In this document: positions 12,184 to 25,600 of the stretch, piece by piece
How the letters are laid out: each line of letters opens with the position of its first letter
Numbering within the stretch: position 1 is the first letter of the stretch
Assembly: GCA_002778195.1 (NCBI GenBank)
Contig: PCDI01000004.1
Span: 2,250,418 to 2,314,417 of the forward strand
Source: Raffaelea ambrosiae
Lineage: Eukaryota > Ascomycota > Sordariomycetes > Ophiostomatales > Ophiostomataceae
DNA length: 64,000 nt
Direction of reading: 5' to 3'
Notes under the pieces: model-generated
What the model was told of the DNA's origin: nothing
Seen by the model: the letters and a program-made list of their open reading frames with translations, nothing else
Databases searched by the model: none
Made by a program: the position numbers and the translations under genes

Positions 12184-14982
12184 AGTATGCACCCCAGACA
12201 ACAAGAGGCCACCAAACAGGCAAACGACCCTTTCCCAAAGAGGAGATGCTCTGTCATGATGCGAGCTGAACATGAGGCAAGGTGCCAGAAAGAGGTAAAA
12301 GCTGACCTCTTTTTTTCTTTTTTTTTTCTTTTACGTTTACTTTCACAACACGTCCACCATGCCTCCCCCAAGAATGTCCCTTTCCAATAGTTTGGTTTAC
12401 CCTGGACGAGAGGTTCCCAAAGCATGCAAGAAAATGCCTCTCCCCGGGCGGCCCGTCATTCCCAAGTGAAGGGCCTCGGGAGGGATGGGCCACTTTTGGG
12501 GGAAACAGTCTTGGAAATAAGAGGCAAAGGTGGGTAGTCGTACTCGTGGGTCGCTCTTTCTCTGTGTCTGTGTCTGGCTGTCTGTCTGTCTCTCTCTGTG
12601 TCCGGATCTCCGAGACATAAAAGAAGGAAGAAGGACTTGGCAACTACTCGTTGGTGGCAAAGGCATAAAGAAAGTATCAACAACACCTACTTTGTAGTAT
12701 ATTACGTGAAACGGGAATCTCGGGCGCCGGTCTCCGGGTGGTGCCTGCACTCACTCGGTTACGAAAAAAAAAAATTCTGGCCAGAACATCGTGCGAAACT
12801 TGCCTTGCTTCAAACATCTCATTTCCAGTGAATATATGGTGCACGAGTACCTGCGTAGGCAGAATACACACTCGCACCAACAAGCATACCGGACAACAAG
12901 GGCAAAAAAATGACAAAAGACCAAAAGACATGTTTGATCTCCGCTGCAGGACCCAGGTTTCGTCTTGACAAGAACACCAGCCAGCCGTGGTATAAGAAAC
13001 ATCTTATGTGCACAACAGCAACAATAACAGAAAAGGTTGGTTCCGGAAACAGGACCAACACTCGCTGTGCCTCATGCCCAGCCGCTTGTCTTGCGTCTTC
13101 TGTTCTGTTCTTGCACTTTCTGGCCTCTTGTGCTGTGCCGTCCCGAAACTTTACCATACTTTTCACCTTTGGTTGGGCAAAGAAGGTTGCAGATAGTGTG
13201 GTTTACGTGCCGCTTCGCCGCTGTGCAGAGTCTGAGAGGGTGTGTACTGGACTGTTGGTTCTTGATTTCTCTTTCCTTAATTAGATGGACGTTTTCCCTC
13301 CCTCCTCCCTCCTCTCTCCTCCCTCCTGTCCTGTCCATTACATCTCTTTTTGCACACCCCCTTCCTCGTCAAATCAGAGCTGAATGGCAACAGGGCGAAT
13401 TGAGTTTGTGAGCTTGATTTCGCTTGAAACAAACACTGCCCTCCAAGCCCCAACGTTTGCTGGCCTTGTTGTGTATTGGTTGGGTCCTCACAGTCATGAC
13501 CCTCCAGGGCGTCTCGCCGTGGACTCGAGACGCCGCACATCCTTGCCTGGCTGAAGGCGAGACGTAACTACATGGCAGATTGGAAGGGGGAACCCTGCGA
13601 AAGAGAAGACGCGGAGGGGTGTGTGGGTTGTGGGTTGTGGGCCGCTCCCGCTTCTTTGCGTCGTTTCCCGCACCGATAGTGTGTGCTTTTTTTAAATTTT
13701 ACGTTCACCTTGGAATTTTTTCGGGGAAGGTCTGGATTTGTGTTTGTATGCCGTTCCTCGCCATTGTATCTCGCCATCGGGCTCTCTCTCTGTCTCCTCG
13801 TAGTTACAGGGCCTTCTCACGTTAGTCACGGGTTACAACTGGAGTGAAGTCGATGACCAAAAGGTGAACGAGCATGGGCAAGACATGAAGCCACACTCTA
13901 TTGGAAATAGTGGCTGGGGGTTTTCTCGCTGTTGACAGCCTTTCTTTGACCGAGAAGGGCCACTGGCGCCACAGAAACAGCCAACATGTTTGCGTGCGGT
14001 CGCCGACCACATGCCTCGAAAGGCGTTGTTTTATTCAAGAAGGCGTGTCTGTGTCTTTCCAGCCGACGAACACCCTTCGTATGCGAGTCCATACAGCACA
14101 CGCGCAATATAATCGCAATATTGCTCAGACACACCCACCGTACGTGTTTTTGTGTTTTTTTTCCCCCTTGAGAACGTGATTGCGGAGACGATATCGGCCT
14201 CGTCTCTTTGTGTGCCTCTTCGTTTCTTTTTCTGTCTCGTCTCTGTTTCTGCACAAGGGGAAGGCAAGCCAGATGGATCCAAAGAGAAAGGGGGGGGGGC
14301 GTGTGCACAGAACGGCCTGGCCGACTCGATGTTCGAACTTCCGTGTGCCCTACGAGAAAGAAGGAAGAAAAACTGGAAGCGCTATCGCGACAGCGCTTCG
14401 CAAAGAAACCACCCCCTGAGATGATCGTGAAGATTTTCCAGCGCTATCTTTTTATATATTTGTATTTGTATTTTATTTTTCACTTCTGCAGAGTACGTTG
14501 TACTCCGTAATACAGGGCCATCCATACAGGGTAGCTCTGCAAAGGCCAGCCGCAGCCCTGGCGCCTTCTTCCTTACCCTTTCCGTTAGTCTCTCCGCGCC
14601 GCACGCAAGACAGCACGGGAAAGGATCACCACCCTGGTCTGCCCTCGAGCATCCATCCCTGTCCACCCTTCGTGGGCTCACCTCACCGATGCCGAATCGG
14701 CTCTGCGGCTGTCTCTTGCACCCATGGCCAGCGCTTCAGATGACGACTTGTATTACAAGTCCACGGTGTTCAAGAGACGACTCGTTAGAGAGAGGCCAGA
14801 CAGAATCTGTCTCCGAGAAGTCTCAGGTGCAGCCACTATCAAAAGCCGTACGGTGTGAGCGGCCCAAAGGAGCCAAATACAGTGGCATATGTCTCGTAGT
14901 GGTATATAGTGGTACCATTGCTGAAGAATTTCCAATTCAGCTGGACAAGCTGGGAGGGGAAAAGGGCACAAGAAGGGCTGTT

Positions 14983-15074
14983 AGTGCGACTTGCCTAGAA
15001 ATTGAAGAAAAAAAAAGGGGGGGGGGCGTGTGGAAAGAAGGGCAAGATTCTTTTTTTTTTTTTTTTTTTTTTTT
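14983..15074. repeat. Direct repeat copy 1 (about 92 bp, ends in T24)
   Basis: The segment from AGTGCGACTTGCC through an A9-G10 stretch to a T24 run (15051-15074) recurs at 16248-16340. The A9 and G10 run lengths are identical in both copies; only the terminal T-run length differs (24 versus 25). The two copies bracket the left arm of the large inverted repeat and the single N at 16247. Such a duplicate at a contig edge suggests one genomic segment represented twice. Confidence 0.9.
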
Positions 15075-16246
15075 GGCTCTGGTTATCCCATTTCGCGTAT
15101 CCGCACTCGTAGAACCTAGGATGGGTGCAGTCCGAGCATACATCACCTGGTTATGCGGCCGATTTAAGCCACAGAGCTCGTCATCGGACCAGTTTGACAA
15201 CGATGTGTCCTCACATACAGTAGATCCTTTCAAAATAAAGGAAACCCCAATTCACTCTATTTCTTTGTTTCTTTTGTTGCGTGTATGTGTGTTGTGTATG
15301 AGTACTCGTGCTCTTTCTTTTATTTTTTATTTTATTTTTTCTTTGTTTTAGGTTGTCACATATCACTTTCAACGGCTTTTCTTTGTTTTCTATCTTTCTG
15401 TCATTTTCTGTCACTTTTCTGTCATTTTGTATTTCTTTTCTTTCTTGTTTGTTTTCTGTGCCGTACTACGCTTCTTCGCTTGCGTGGATTTGCATGGATC
15501 TGCTTTCTTTTTCCTGCGACTCGTTTAGTTGCTTTTTTTTCGGCCAGGCCAACATGCAAGGGTGTGTGTGCGTGTGTGTGTGTGTGGCTGGCTGGCCTCG
15601 TTGGCTAGAGAGGAGGGGAGGGAGGAGCTGACTGGCCAAGGTCCCAAGGCTCTAAGCTGTGCACCACAGTTTCAGGAGGAGGATGGCCAGTTTCGGTCTT
15701 GGGAAGAAGCAAACAGAAGAATACCACATCAGAGAAGGGGAAAAAAGCATAATTACTTCCTACACAACAGCCAATGACGTTCTTCTCCTCTCCACGATAT
15801 CTTATCATCGTTTCTTCTAACCCTTTTTCTTGCTTATTCCCCCACGAGTAATAGTGTCTATATCATTTTCAGATCTGCCACCCTTCTCCTCCCCCCTGTC
15901 GTGTAAAAAGTTGTCTCGCAAGATAAGAGGCTGTGAGATGCTGGCAGATGCTGGCAACTGCACACACACACACACACTCTCTCTCTCTCTCTGGCGAGGC
16001 GCAGGCAAGAGAGGGAACAGGTCTGCCAACCGGCCAGGGATCCCCTCCGATGGGAGGGGGGTCGTGTGTCTTGTCTTTGCCTCTGTTCGTCTTGACCAGG
16101 GGGTGATTAGGGGAGTACGAGAGCACGTTCTACAGGGTATCGTACTCGTACATAGCATCGTGCACTGCACAAAGAGTGCGAGGGTGTGAGGGAGAAAAAC
16201 AGGGGAGATGAAGCGGAGGGCCTGGGATTTGCGCCCTAACCCCCCC
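15075..16246. repeat. Large inverted repeat, left arm (1,172 bp)
   Basis: This arm is the reverse complement of 20396-21567, with equal length and no difference in the parts I compared. The outer end begins immediately after a T run and the mirror arm ends at an A run. The inner end stops at the N at 16247, and the mirror arm starts directly after a 40-N gap. It contains a CA/CT microsatellite near 15961-15992 and no gene. The geometry fits an assembly join through a poly-T/poly-A tract better than a mobile element; no transposase frame or target-site duplication is seen. Confidence 0.92.
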
Positions 16247-16247
16247 N
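16247..16247. other. Assembly ambiguity (single N)
   Basis: A single N separates the left inverted-repeat arm from the second copy of the ~92-bp direct repeat. It marks a contig junction rather than biology. Confidence 0.9.
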
Positions 16248-16340
16248 AGTGCGACTTGCCTAGAAATTGAAGAAAAAAAAAGGGGGGGGGGCGTGTGGAA
16301 AGAAGGGCAAGATTCTTTTTTTTTTTTTTTTTTTTTTTTT
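16248..16340. repeat. Direct repeat copy 2 (about 93 bp, ends in T25)
   Basis: The same segment as 14983-15074, ending in a T25 run at 16316-16340 and then continuing into different sequence. Removing 14983-16247 would leave one continuous copy, which is how I think the true locus reads. Confidence 0.9.
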
Positions 16341-19300
16341 GGTCTGCGAGTACTAGTTGTGTACTAGGAAAGGATTTGCAGCCGGTCTCTGCAGGCCTCG
16401 TAGAGCTTCTCTGCTGGCTGGCAATCTTCGCCATTTGGCGAATCACACTAGGGAGCTGGACGGACGCTAGGGAATGAGTGGAGACGGGGAGGGGTGTGCG
16501 GTAGAGACACCAGAGGGACTCACCGAAAAGACGACAGACAGACGCTAATGGCTTTTACGCTTTTAGTACGCTTTTACGCTTTCACCACAGACAGTGGTTG
16601 GGCACTCGCTCACCTCACCTTGGTGGCCAGTGCCACTCTGCTTCCCATACTGATCTCCAGTGCATGCTGTGCTGCATGTAGTAAGAGATCTCATTTGTTC
16701 CTTTTCGCTCTGGACTCTGTTCTCCTTTTCCCATTGGACGCCTCCCCTATTTGCAGGCATCTTTGGTTGCCATCCGGCGTCGATCGCTGCCTTGTTTGAT
16801 GTAAGCGAGGTTCGCGAGTGTCTCTCTTTTTTTCTCCCCCTCCGCAATTCGACCATATCTTGCACGGTTCTCTCGTCTCACCCGCCGTCCTGGGGCTTCT
16901 TTTTTCGCGCACCTGTCTAGGGGAGGAGACGAGGTGTCTATCTTGCATGCACAGCGTGAGATACGGTGTCCCCGCAGATATCCCGGACTGTTCAACGGAC
17001 TGTTCCACGGAGCGTTCAGCGGAAGGTACGGAGCATTGTGATGGAGCCTGGCCTAGTGCACACACTTTTGGTGCAAAGAACAAAACAATCCTTCCCCAGT
17101 AGGAGAGATATCGTGTAAGCACTTGTTGGCTGCTAGAGAATAGGAAATCCTCCTAGGCCGACCGTTCCAGAGGGATGAGCGATAGCGGCGGACGGCGGGC
17201 CCGACGAAAATGGCTGGCGTCTTTTGTCGCTGCGCTAGAAAACGGGGCTGGGTTGGAGTGTGTTCTTTGTTCACTACCTACGGCGTACAGTATCCACGGA
17301 AGGCTCAGAACTTTGCCTGTGATGGGCCGTACGTGCGCGCGCATGGCAACTGAGAGCAGCACGACAGTATCTTCCAGCAGCTCTATTAGTCCAGTACGAT
17401 ACAAGGCATCTGGACAGTGCTGCTTTCCTGTCTGCCCTGCTCATATGCATCTCCAGACGCCGATCTCCGTCCACCCGGCGCAACGAACTACGGCCAGGAA
17501 ATCAGGAGATTGCAGACCCGAGAAGCGAGATAGACACTGGTGGCTGAAGGATCCGAGGTGTCAGTCCGGCGTCTCGGGAGAGGAAGACAAAGCCCCAAAG
17601 AAAATAGGAGACCCGAGGACAAGGGAAGAAGGATCTAGTCAAAAGACCGTGATGGAGGGGCCTGCAGACGAGAAGGAGGAGCTGAAGCTAGCTGCTAGAT
17701 GCAGATTTTTGGTGCGCATCTTGCTGTGCAGGTTGGATACGTGTCGAGGTGAAGGGATGTATTTGCTGCACATTCCTCCTCTGTACGAGAATGGACTCTT
17801 GCGCCCACTCCTCGTCCATCTCTTGATGAGACGTGGACGCACCGTCCTTTTGCCACCAGACGAAGGGGCCAGGGAAGTCCACCAAAAAGGGAGCGTCCGC
17901 CGATGATCCACCACGTTGAGACTCTGTTGCGAATCTGCTGCTAGTCTGCGCTGCAAAAGCTTGCCCACAGACGTGCCAGCCAGTCTCGCAGGCCTGTCTG
18001 TCAACCAAGATAGCTACATAGTACTATGGTAGTACGACGAATAGTATTTGTATACACTATGGTATATATATGGCACTATTGGTAAGCCTGGCCAGGCCAT
18101 GTTGGTGGAGACACGCCATGGAGACGCCACGGAGAGACGCTGGAGACACCAGAACTTGTCTCCATGTCGCACGGGATTGGTGATGTCCATCTGGAGTCTG
18201 GTATGCTTCATTTTGTCCCCTTTTTTTTTGCCCTTTTTGGTAGCAGTCTCGTGGTAGTTATTGTGCAGGGTGCCTTCGGGATCTGTGCTTTTCTGATCTG
18301 TGACTGATCTGTGCTCACAACTGCTTCTTACGGCCTGCCTGAACAAGCAGTCATCGTCGGCTACCGTCGTATCCGATTGCTCCAACCCCAGCGTCAGCCC
18401 CCCTTCTCTACCCTTCTTCCCCCCTTGCTTCTCGTCGGACCATCGGCATCCCTTGCATGCTCTCGCCCTGTCCCCGAGGGCGTCGTCCCTTGCGCTCCCT
18501 TCGTTCTGTCCTCGAGGACATGGCATTGGGACCGCACCCGCTGCTTGTCTCTCTCTCCCTTGTGTCCACAGTTGCGGAGCAGCCAAAACAGCAAGCTGGT
18601 AATCAAGGGCCATGCATGAGAACGGGGCTGCGGATAGCGGCTGTGTTGGCTGGATAATTGGGATAAAAAGCACCAAAACAAAAACAGCACCCCAGACAAA
18701 GGGAGGAAGAAGAAAAGCAACGGCTCTCAGCCAGTCAATGGGCGTGGGGGTTCCAACATCAAATTGGAGCAATATTCAATCCGTTTGGTGTCTGTTGTCG
18801 TCTCACTGCCCCGGGTTGGTGACCTCCTCTCACAGACATGCTTTGTCATGCTTCTCATGCTTCGCATCTCTCATATCTCACTCGCCGTGCCCCCCCCCCT
18901 CCTTTTTGCCCCTCCGCCGACGGATGGAGTTTACGATGCTTCGCAAACGGAAAGTCTTTTGCGTCATTCGGCTCAGCCGTGTTCCCTTTGACACTGCAAC
19001 ATGGAACGGAGAGAGGAAGGACGGGCAATTGGGGCGACGATCCACTCACGCTGTTGCATATCCACCCGGATTGGAGGTGCCATACCTTCAGGTGGCACGA
19101 GCACCGCTGCCAGTCTGCGATTACAGGGTATCTTACATGGGAGTTATGGGAAAGAATGAGTGTGAAGTGATGCCGCCGACATGCGCACAGCCAACCAACC
19201 GCCTCCAGGCTTATTGGTGATGCTCGAAATTGCGCTGCGCCCATGGAGATGCTGCTGCTGCTGCAGGGTTGCAGGAGCTCTCTCCGCCCTTCCGGCCTCT

Positions 19301-20355
19301 CCCCCCCTCACCCTCACATAACCGTGCCGCCTTCTTGCGGGATCTCAGCCAGAGGGATGATCCTGATGTTTCGTCGATGCTGGGCCATTACCGGCCCTAT
19401 TATCGGTGGAGCTCGTCATTCCCGCAGCCCCTTGTACATACATAGTAGTAACTACGAGCAGTTATCATCTGGATAGTAGCAAGCGCAACAGCAACGCCGC
19501 ATCCCTTTTCTCGATTCTTCACTCTATCTTCTTTCTCGTGTCTCACATGCGAGAAGTCCCGAGACTGTTGACGGGATATCAACGGCATGGCATAAATGTG
19601 CTTGGCTTGTCAAAGAACGTCTCCTCCCCAGGAGGATTTCAGCCACTTGAACCCTTCCCGAGACCTCCTCGCACCAGCGACAAACGAAACAAAGCCACCA
19701 ACCATGCCGAGACGACCTCGCCGAAAACATACAGGCAAAGAGTGGTTGCTGATGGGGTAGGAGGCCCTGGACGCCTCATCTGATGCCCCCGCCGAGGTCT
19801 TTGCGTCCGCCCTCTCTCTTCACGATTCCAGGCCCTCTAGCTCCGGTCCGGCCGTGCTGTTTTTCTGGCTGTACAACCCCCTCTTCTCCCCAACCAAACC
19901 ACGCTAGTCTACGGCGGCGGCCAATTTACTCTCGTGCACTAGTTGTTTATTGTGGCAAGGAGGGGGAGATCGCGGAGGGCTTGTCTCTCGTCGCCGTGGG
20001 CAGGTGACTCTCAAAATGGGCGTCGATGTCTCAGAAGAGGGAGCAGCACGTCGTATTGGTTTGTTGAAGCTAGTGGAACGGGGGCAAGGCTGCACGCCTA
20101 CCAAGGTACTGCGAGTACGCACAACGCATGAACGAGCGAGCACCCAGGGCACTCGTAGGAGCATTTGTAGGAGCACTCGTGAGACACATACTGGTTACTA
20201 CTCTGTCACGCACGCTGTTTAGTCACTCACGCACTCACTGGAAAACGAGACAGGATTTCGGCCATCCATCCATCGCTCCTCTTGGTATCGTCATTTGCCT
20301 CGTGGACGAATACGGGGCCACCACCACCGTCACGGCATATGACCTCCAAAAGGCG
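16341..20355. other. Gene-free region inside the inverted repeat
   Basis: No recognisable gene. The best open frame (17175-17906, 243 codons, +) starts within ordinary-composition DNA but has no domain, no conserved-looking block and no intron partner, so I leave it uncalled. Short imperfect repeats occur at 16550-16586 (GCTTTTACGC units), around 16985-17020 (GGACTGTTC units) and at 20134-20183 (CACTCGTAGGAGCA units). Confidence 0.5.
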
Positions 20356-20395
20356 NNNNNNNNNNNNNNNNNNNNNNNNNNNNNNNNNNNNNNNN
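20356..20395. other. Assembly gap (40 Ns)
   Basis: Forty undetermined bases. The right arm of the inverted repeat begins directly after them. Confidence 0.98.
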
Positions 20396-21567
20396 GGGGG
20401 GGTTAGGGCGCAAATCCCAGGCCCTCCGCTTCATCTCCCCTGTTTTTCTCCCTCACACCCTCGCACTCTTTGTGCAGTGCACGATGCTATGTACGAGTAC
20501 GATACCCTGTAGAACGTGCTCTCGTACTCCCCTAATCACCCCCTGGTCAAGACGAACAGAGGCAAAGACAAGACACACGACCCCCCTCCCATCGGAGGGG
20601 ATCCCTGGCCGGTTGGCAGACCTGTTCCCTCTCTTGCCTGCGCCTCGCCAGAGAGAGAGAGAGAGTGTGTGTGTGTGTGTGCAGTTGCCAGCATCTGCCA
20701 GCATCTCACAGCCTCTTATCTTGCGAGACAACTTTTTACACGACAGGGGGGAGGAGAAGGGTGGCAGATCTGAAAATGATATAGACACTATTACTCGTGG
20801 GGGAATAAGCAAGAAAAAGGGTTAGAAGAAACGATGATAAGATATCGTGGAGAGGAGAAGAACGTCATTGGCTGTTGTGTAGGAAGTAATTATGCTTTTT
20901 TCCCCTTCTCTGATGTGGTATTCTTCTGTTTGCTTCTTCCCAAGACCGAAACTGGCCATCCTCCTCCTGAAACTGTGGTGCACAGCTTAGAGCCTTGGGA
21001 CCTTGGCCAGTCAGCTCCTCCCTCCCCTCCTCTCTAGCCAACGAGGCCAGCCAGCCACACACACACACACGCACACACACCCTTGCATGTTGGCCTGGCC
21101 GAAAAAAAAGCAACTAAACGAGTCGCAGGAAAAAGAAAGCAGATCCATGCAAATCCACGCAAGCGAAGAAGCGTAGTACGGCACAGAAAACAAACAAGAA
21201 AGAAAAGAAATACAAAATGACAGAAAAGTGACAGAAAATGACAGAAAGATAGAAAACAAAGAAAAGCCGTTGAAAGTGATATGTGACAACCTAAAACAAA
21301 GAAAAAATAAAATAAAAAATAAAAGAAAGAGCACGAGTACTCATACACAACACACATACACGCAACAAAAGAAACAAAGAAATAGAGTGAATTGGGGTTT
21401 CCTTTATTTTGAAAGGATCTACTGTATGTGAGGACACATCGTTGTCAAACTGGTCCGATGACGAGCTCTGTGGCTTAAATCGGCCGCATAACCAGGTGAT
21501 GTATGCTCGGACTGCACCCATCCTAGGTTCTACGAGTGCGGATACGCGAAATGGGATAACCAGAGCC
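20396..21567. repeat. Large inverted repeat, right arm (1,172 bp)
   Basis: Reverse complement of 15075-16246. It begins at the N gap with a G7 run and ends at a 19-base A run (21568-21586). Unlike the left arm it is not flanked by a short direct repeat, so this is the more likely true position of the sequence. Confidence 0.92.
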
Positions 21568-22565
21568 AAAAAAAAAAAAAAAAAAAGCAATCTCATTTTC
21601 TTTTCGGTATCGCTCCCCCTGGGCCGAATTTCTGCAGAGTTACGAACCAGCACAAGTTCCTTCCAAAGAGAACTCCAAGGGGAATCAGACAGGTGAGCAG
21701 CTGTCGAGTTTGGGGGCGAAATATTGCCATTTGACGGTGCAACTGACCTGACAGAGTCTGTCTTCCTCTTTGTGTGTGTGTGCGTGTGTGTATCCTTTGC
21801 CTTCTTCCTTTTACGGATTGTGCCATGTATCTGACTATCCGACCATCTTACCTTTTTTTGTCTTTGCGTAAAATGCAGTGACCCCCTGACCATTTGCTCA
21901 CCAGGACCTTGCTGAGGAGGGTGCATGCAAGGTACCGCAGCGTCATCACCAGGGGATCGCGGACAAGGAGCAATGCGAGAGCTGAAATAAACCGAACGAT
22001 TGCCTTTGCGTCTGGAGTCGATGACGGTGTATCTTACCATTCGTGCCATCCCCCCCTTTTGCTCCTTCACCGCGTACGAACCACCGTCGCGCCACTCGCT
22101 TGTTTTGCCTCTTCTCAAATCATGAAACTGCACGGTCAAGATAGATTGTACTGTCACATCTCTGATTTTTTTTCTTTCTGTCTCGGTGAATGTGGTGATG
22201 ATCCTCCTGCTCCTTCCTCTTGGCCGGCTGTTTCTGCCGCAATCTCGCTCTCGGTGGCTCACGTCAGATCCTGGAACAAGCGAAATGGCAGAAACGAGAA
22301 TAAAACATAACACTGCCGGCCCTTTGGGGGGGGGGTAGGAGGAGGGCAGAAGGTTTGGTGGGTTTGGAAGCCGGCTCTCTCGGGGAAGGGCACCCCCCAC
22401 CAGCAATCATCGTCAAAACTCTCTGTCCTTCTGCGACTACCGCGACTTCTGCGATTCCTGCGACTTCTGTCAGAAAGCACGGCTCCATGGCGCGGAGTAG
22501 TCGCCAAGATCAAGTGACTCAGGTCACCCGGCCACACACACAAATTGGGGGTCCATGTGCGTACG

Positions 22566-22625
22566 AGTAGTCCATGTGCGTGTGTGTGAGTGTGTGTGTG
22601 AGTGTGTATGAGGGTGTGTGGGAGA
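22566..22625. repeat. GT-rich microsatellite
   Basis: GTGTGTGA-type units with minor interruptions. Confidence 0.7.
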
Positions 22626-25600
22626 ACTGCAGATTTCATGCCTTTCCCCCAAGTCTCAGCCCAGCATCCACAGTCACGTTTATCACCTAACTGGAAACGG
22701 AATGGTTTCGGAGAGGCACCAAAGGGAAGGGAAGGTACGATATTAGTGTGTTGGGAAAGGGAGCGTGGGAGGGACGGGCCATTTCTGAGCGGTTTCTGGC
22801 TAGTACTCGTAGGGGAGCGGCCAGCTAAACTAGTGGCTTTTGGCAGCAGGCTAGCGGTCCCTGAGGCCCTTTTCAGTGGAGGGGTAGGCGGACTGTGCCC
22901 CATAACGAGAGCTGAAGAGTCCCTCTTAGGGGGGGCAAGATAGGCCACATTGAACCAAAGATAACTACCCAAGTACGCTGTACTCGTGATAAATGCCCCA
23001 TGCCGTGGCACAGGCGAGCCCGTTCGCAGGTCTGCGAGCAACTTGGCTCGAGATAGGCGATTCCCTTTCCGCATGTTGCGCCGTCCGGCCCCTCTTCTGC
23101 ACACCTTCCCATGCCTTCCCAAAAACCCAGAGAGATAGGGAGGGCCCCCTCTCTCCAAACAGGCCAAGACGTCTCTGCCCCTGCGAGGGACAACTTTTCC
23201 CGACATCCTCCGTTATCGGACGAAAGCTGCGTCGCTGTCGGCCCACGACAAAGTTATAAAAAAAAAAACAGGCTGTGCGTCGAACCAGGCAAATCGAGAG
23301 GACGGGCGGCGATCGGAGAGCGCGATCGCTGCCAATTTGTGTCAGCGCCTCGGCGAAAAGGGTCATAGATTGGCCTATCTAGGCAATCAATCCATTGGAC
23401 GCGTCAGGGAGTTACGCGCAGTGGGGGTGACAGATTGACTGACGAAGAGGAAAAATGGGTGAGAATGCAATCCTCGATCCCTAATCTCGACTGCATCAAG
23501 GACCCCTGGGCCCGCGATCTAGCTCATGATTTTCCTGGATTGCCGAGGTTGACGACAGGAAAATCAAGACACTATGCAAAGAGACACACAGCACCGGGCC
23601 GCACAGCAACAACAGCCACGACAAACAACGACAGCAGCGACAAAAAAAAACATGCGACAGTCGCATGTCTCTGCATCATGACAGCCGTCCGGTCCCATCC
23701 CCATTCCTTCTGCTTCACAGGTGTCGGCGGGCGATCCCGGCTCTCGTGGCAGAGAGAGAAAGTGCAGCTTTGTAGGGTAAGAGAGACGAAAAAGAAACAA
23801 TGGCAAAAAAAAATAAAAAAAATAGGGCCCGGGCGTCTGCTTGGCATAGCAAATTTAAACAAGTGAAAAAAATCTCGCGATCTCCACGAGGCATGATGGG
23901 GAACAGCAGATGGCAGCCTGTGGCGTCGCCAATTGGCCCCCAAAACTGGGCCAGGGTCATAACACACAACAGAAGAAACGACGACGTAGAGGCTTGGCCC
24001 TTGTGATCCCCCCCCCCAAGCTGGTCGAGAGGAGAGGGGGGTTACATGATCGTAGCAGACTGCAACGACGAGCGCGGACTGGCGTACTCGTACTCTGTAG
24101 GGAGGAGGTGCACCCATATCTTACGAGAACGGCATATTGGCCGCGGTTCGTTTGTATTTTACCCAAGTCTTGTCTTCATAAAAGAAAATTCCCAATTCCT
24201 CCTATCAACCGCTACTGCGGCGGCATACCCAAACAGGAAATGCCACACAAATAAGGAGAAAGGGACAGACGGACAGGCCAGGGGGGGGGGGGGGGGCAGA
24301 CAGCCAGGGCGCACCCATTGGCCAGGCTGCATCAAGCTGCTGCAGGAAGAAGAAAAAGAAAGCAATTGAAACAAACGAGCAGGTGCCGCCATCGGCCAGC
24401 TTCACCAGCTCCTTGCGCCGGATAACTGGTCTGACGAGAAACAGGGCGACCCCACATGCCCAATCTACTCGTCCACCGTACATAGTACGGCAGGAAGAGG
24501 AATGAGAAGGAAGACAAGAGAAGAAGATAGACAAGGACGAAAAAGGCGAAAAAAGACGAAAAAGACGAAGAGAACGCCGAGCTTTCCCCTTCTGTTAGCA
24601 GCCTTGCTCATCTATGGCTGTCACGATGGCGAACAACACGATACACGGACTAAAAAATGGGGAGTATCGAGAAGCAAGAAAAAAAAAAGGAGGCAAAAAA
24701 AAAAAGTAGGAAAAAAATGACACAGCACAAAACAAGAGTCCAGTGACCAGAAACATCTCGCGATCGTGGGAAGGCTTCTGGGGAGAGTTGGGGAGATTTC
24801 CGTTCATAGTAGTCGGCCACAGTAGTATTGTGCTCCGCAAGCTGGCCACTTTTTGTCGGTCTTCTCTCTAGGACCCATGTCTCCATTCTTGACGTTTTTG
24901 GTGGAGACCTCTAGGCGACTGCAGCAGGGGGGAGCCCAGTTTGCGTGTGGGTGCGGATTGTGTGGATGGCCGCGACAGGGAAGGTAAAACGGTCACGATG
25001 TGACGTTGGAGCTGGAAAAATGGTTCGAGTTATCAGAAGGTTTTCCTCTTTGCCCCTTCCCCTGCTCGTACTGTGGAAAGGCGTTCCTCGCTGCCTGTCC
25101 GCTGCGGTTCCATCACTCCGGCAGTTACTACGGAGTATGTACGAGTACTCCGTTCACTACAGAGCAGAGCATCCTTCCTACTCTGACATCACTTTCTGTA
25201 TCTTCAACAAGGGTCCCGAGGACATGTCCACGAAGGATTCCGGAGGGATCTTGTTTTCGGCGTCCCTTTGCGTCCCCCCTGGCCTTTTTTTGTTTTGTTT
25301 CGTTTTTTTTCTGCAGCGCGATGTTGTCATAGGCATCGCATGTGTGTACGCGATGGTGTTGTGCGCATGCGGCGCGGAATGGAGGGATGAAATGGTAGCT
25401 GGCCCTTTTTTGTCCTTCTTTTGGTTTTCACCCCTAGCTCTTTCTTGCTTTTGGAGCAGGCCATATTGTGGCCCCAGAACCGTTGCGTTCTGCTCCACAG
25501 CTGTCAGATATCAAAAAAAAAAAAAAAAAAAATAGAAGCCAAACAGCTCCCTGTCCGCGAGTGGGCAATTATTTATTGGCCATTGTCAAAAAGAAGAAAA

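Larger units (their letters stand above)
8898..14982. other. Gene-free low-complexity region
   Basis: No protein-coding gene is supported. The stretch contains CT/GT microsatellites, poly-A and poly-T tracts and dispersed TACTCGTA and TATCTTAC-type motifs. Open frames are translations of simple sequence (Ser/Leu/Cys-rich from TCTCTG units, Lys-rich from A/G-rich DNA) and none shows a domain. Confidence 0.55.

Noticed and set aside
17175..17906. 243-codon frame in the desert
   Set aside because: Balanced composition but no domain, no codon-bias signal like the neighbours and no homologue I recognise; left as a candidate for transcript evidence only.
20396..20410. GGTTAGGG next to the gap as a telomere end
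   Set aside because: Only a single TTAGGG occurs; a telomere would show tandem copies.
15075..21567. Inverted repeat as a terminal-inverted-repeat transposon
   Set aside because: The ends lie at homopolymers and N gaps, no transposase frame lies between, and no target-site duplication is seen.
22259..23206. 315-codon minus-strand frame
   Set aside because: Includes a GT microsatellite translated as Thr-His repeats, and has no domain.
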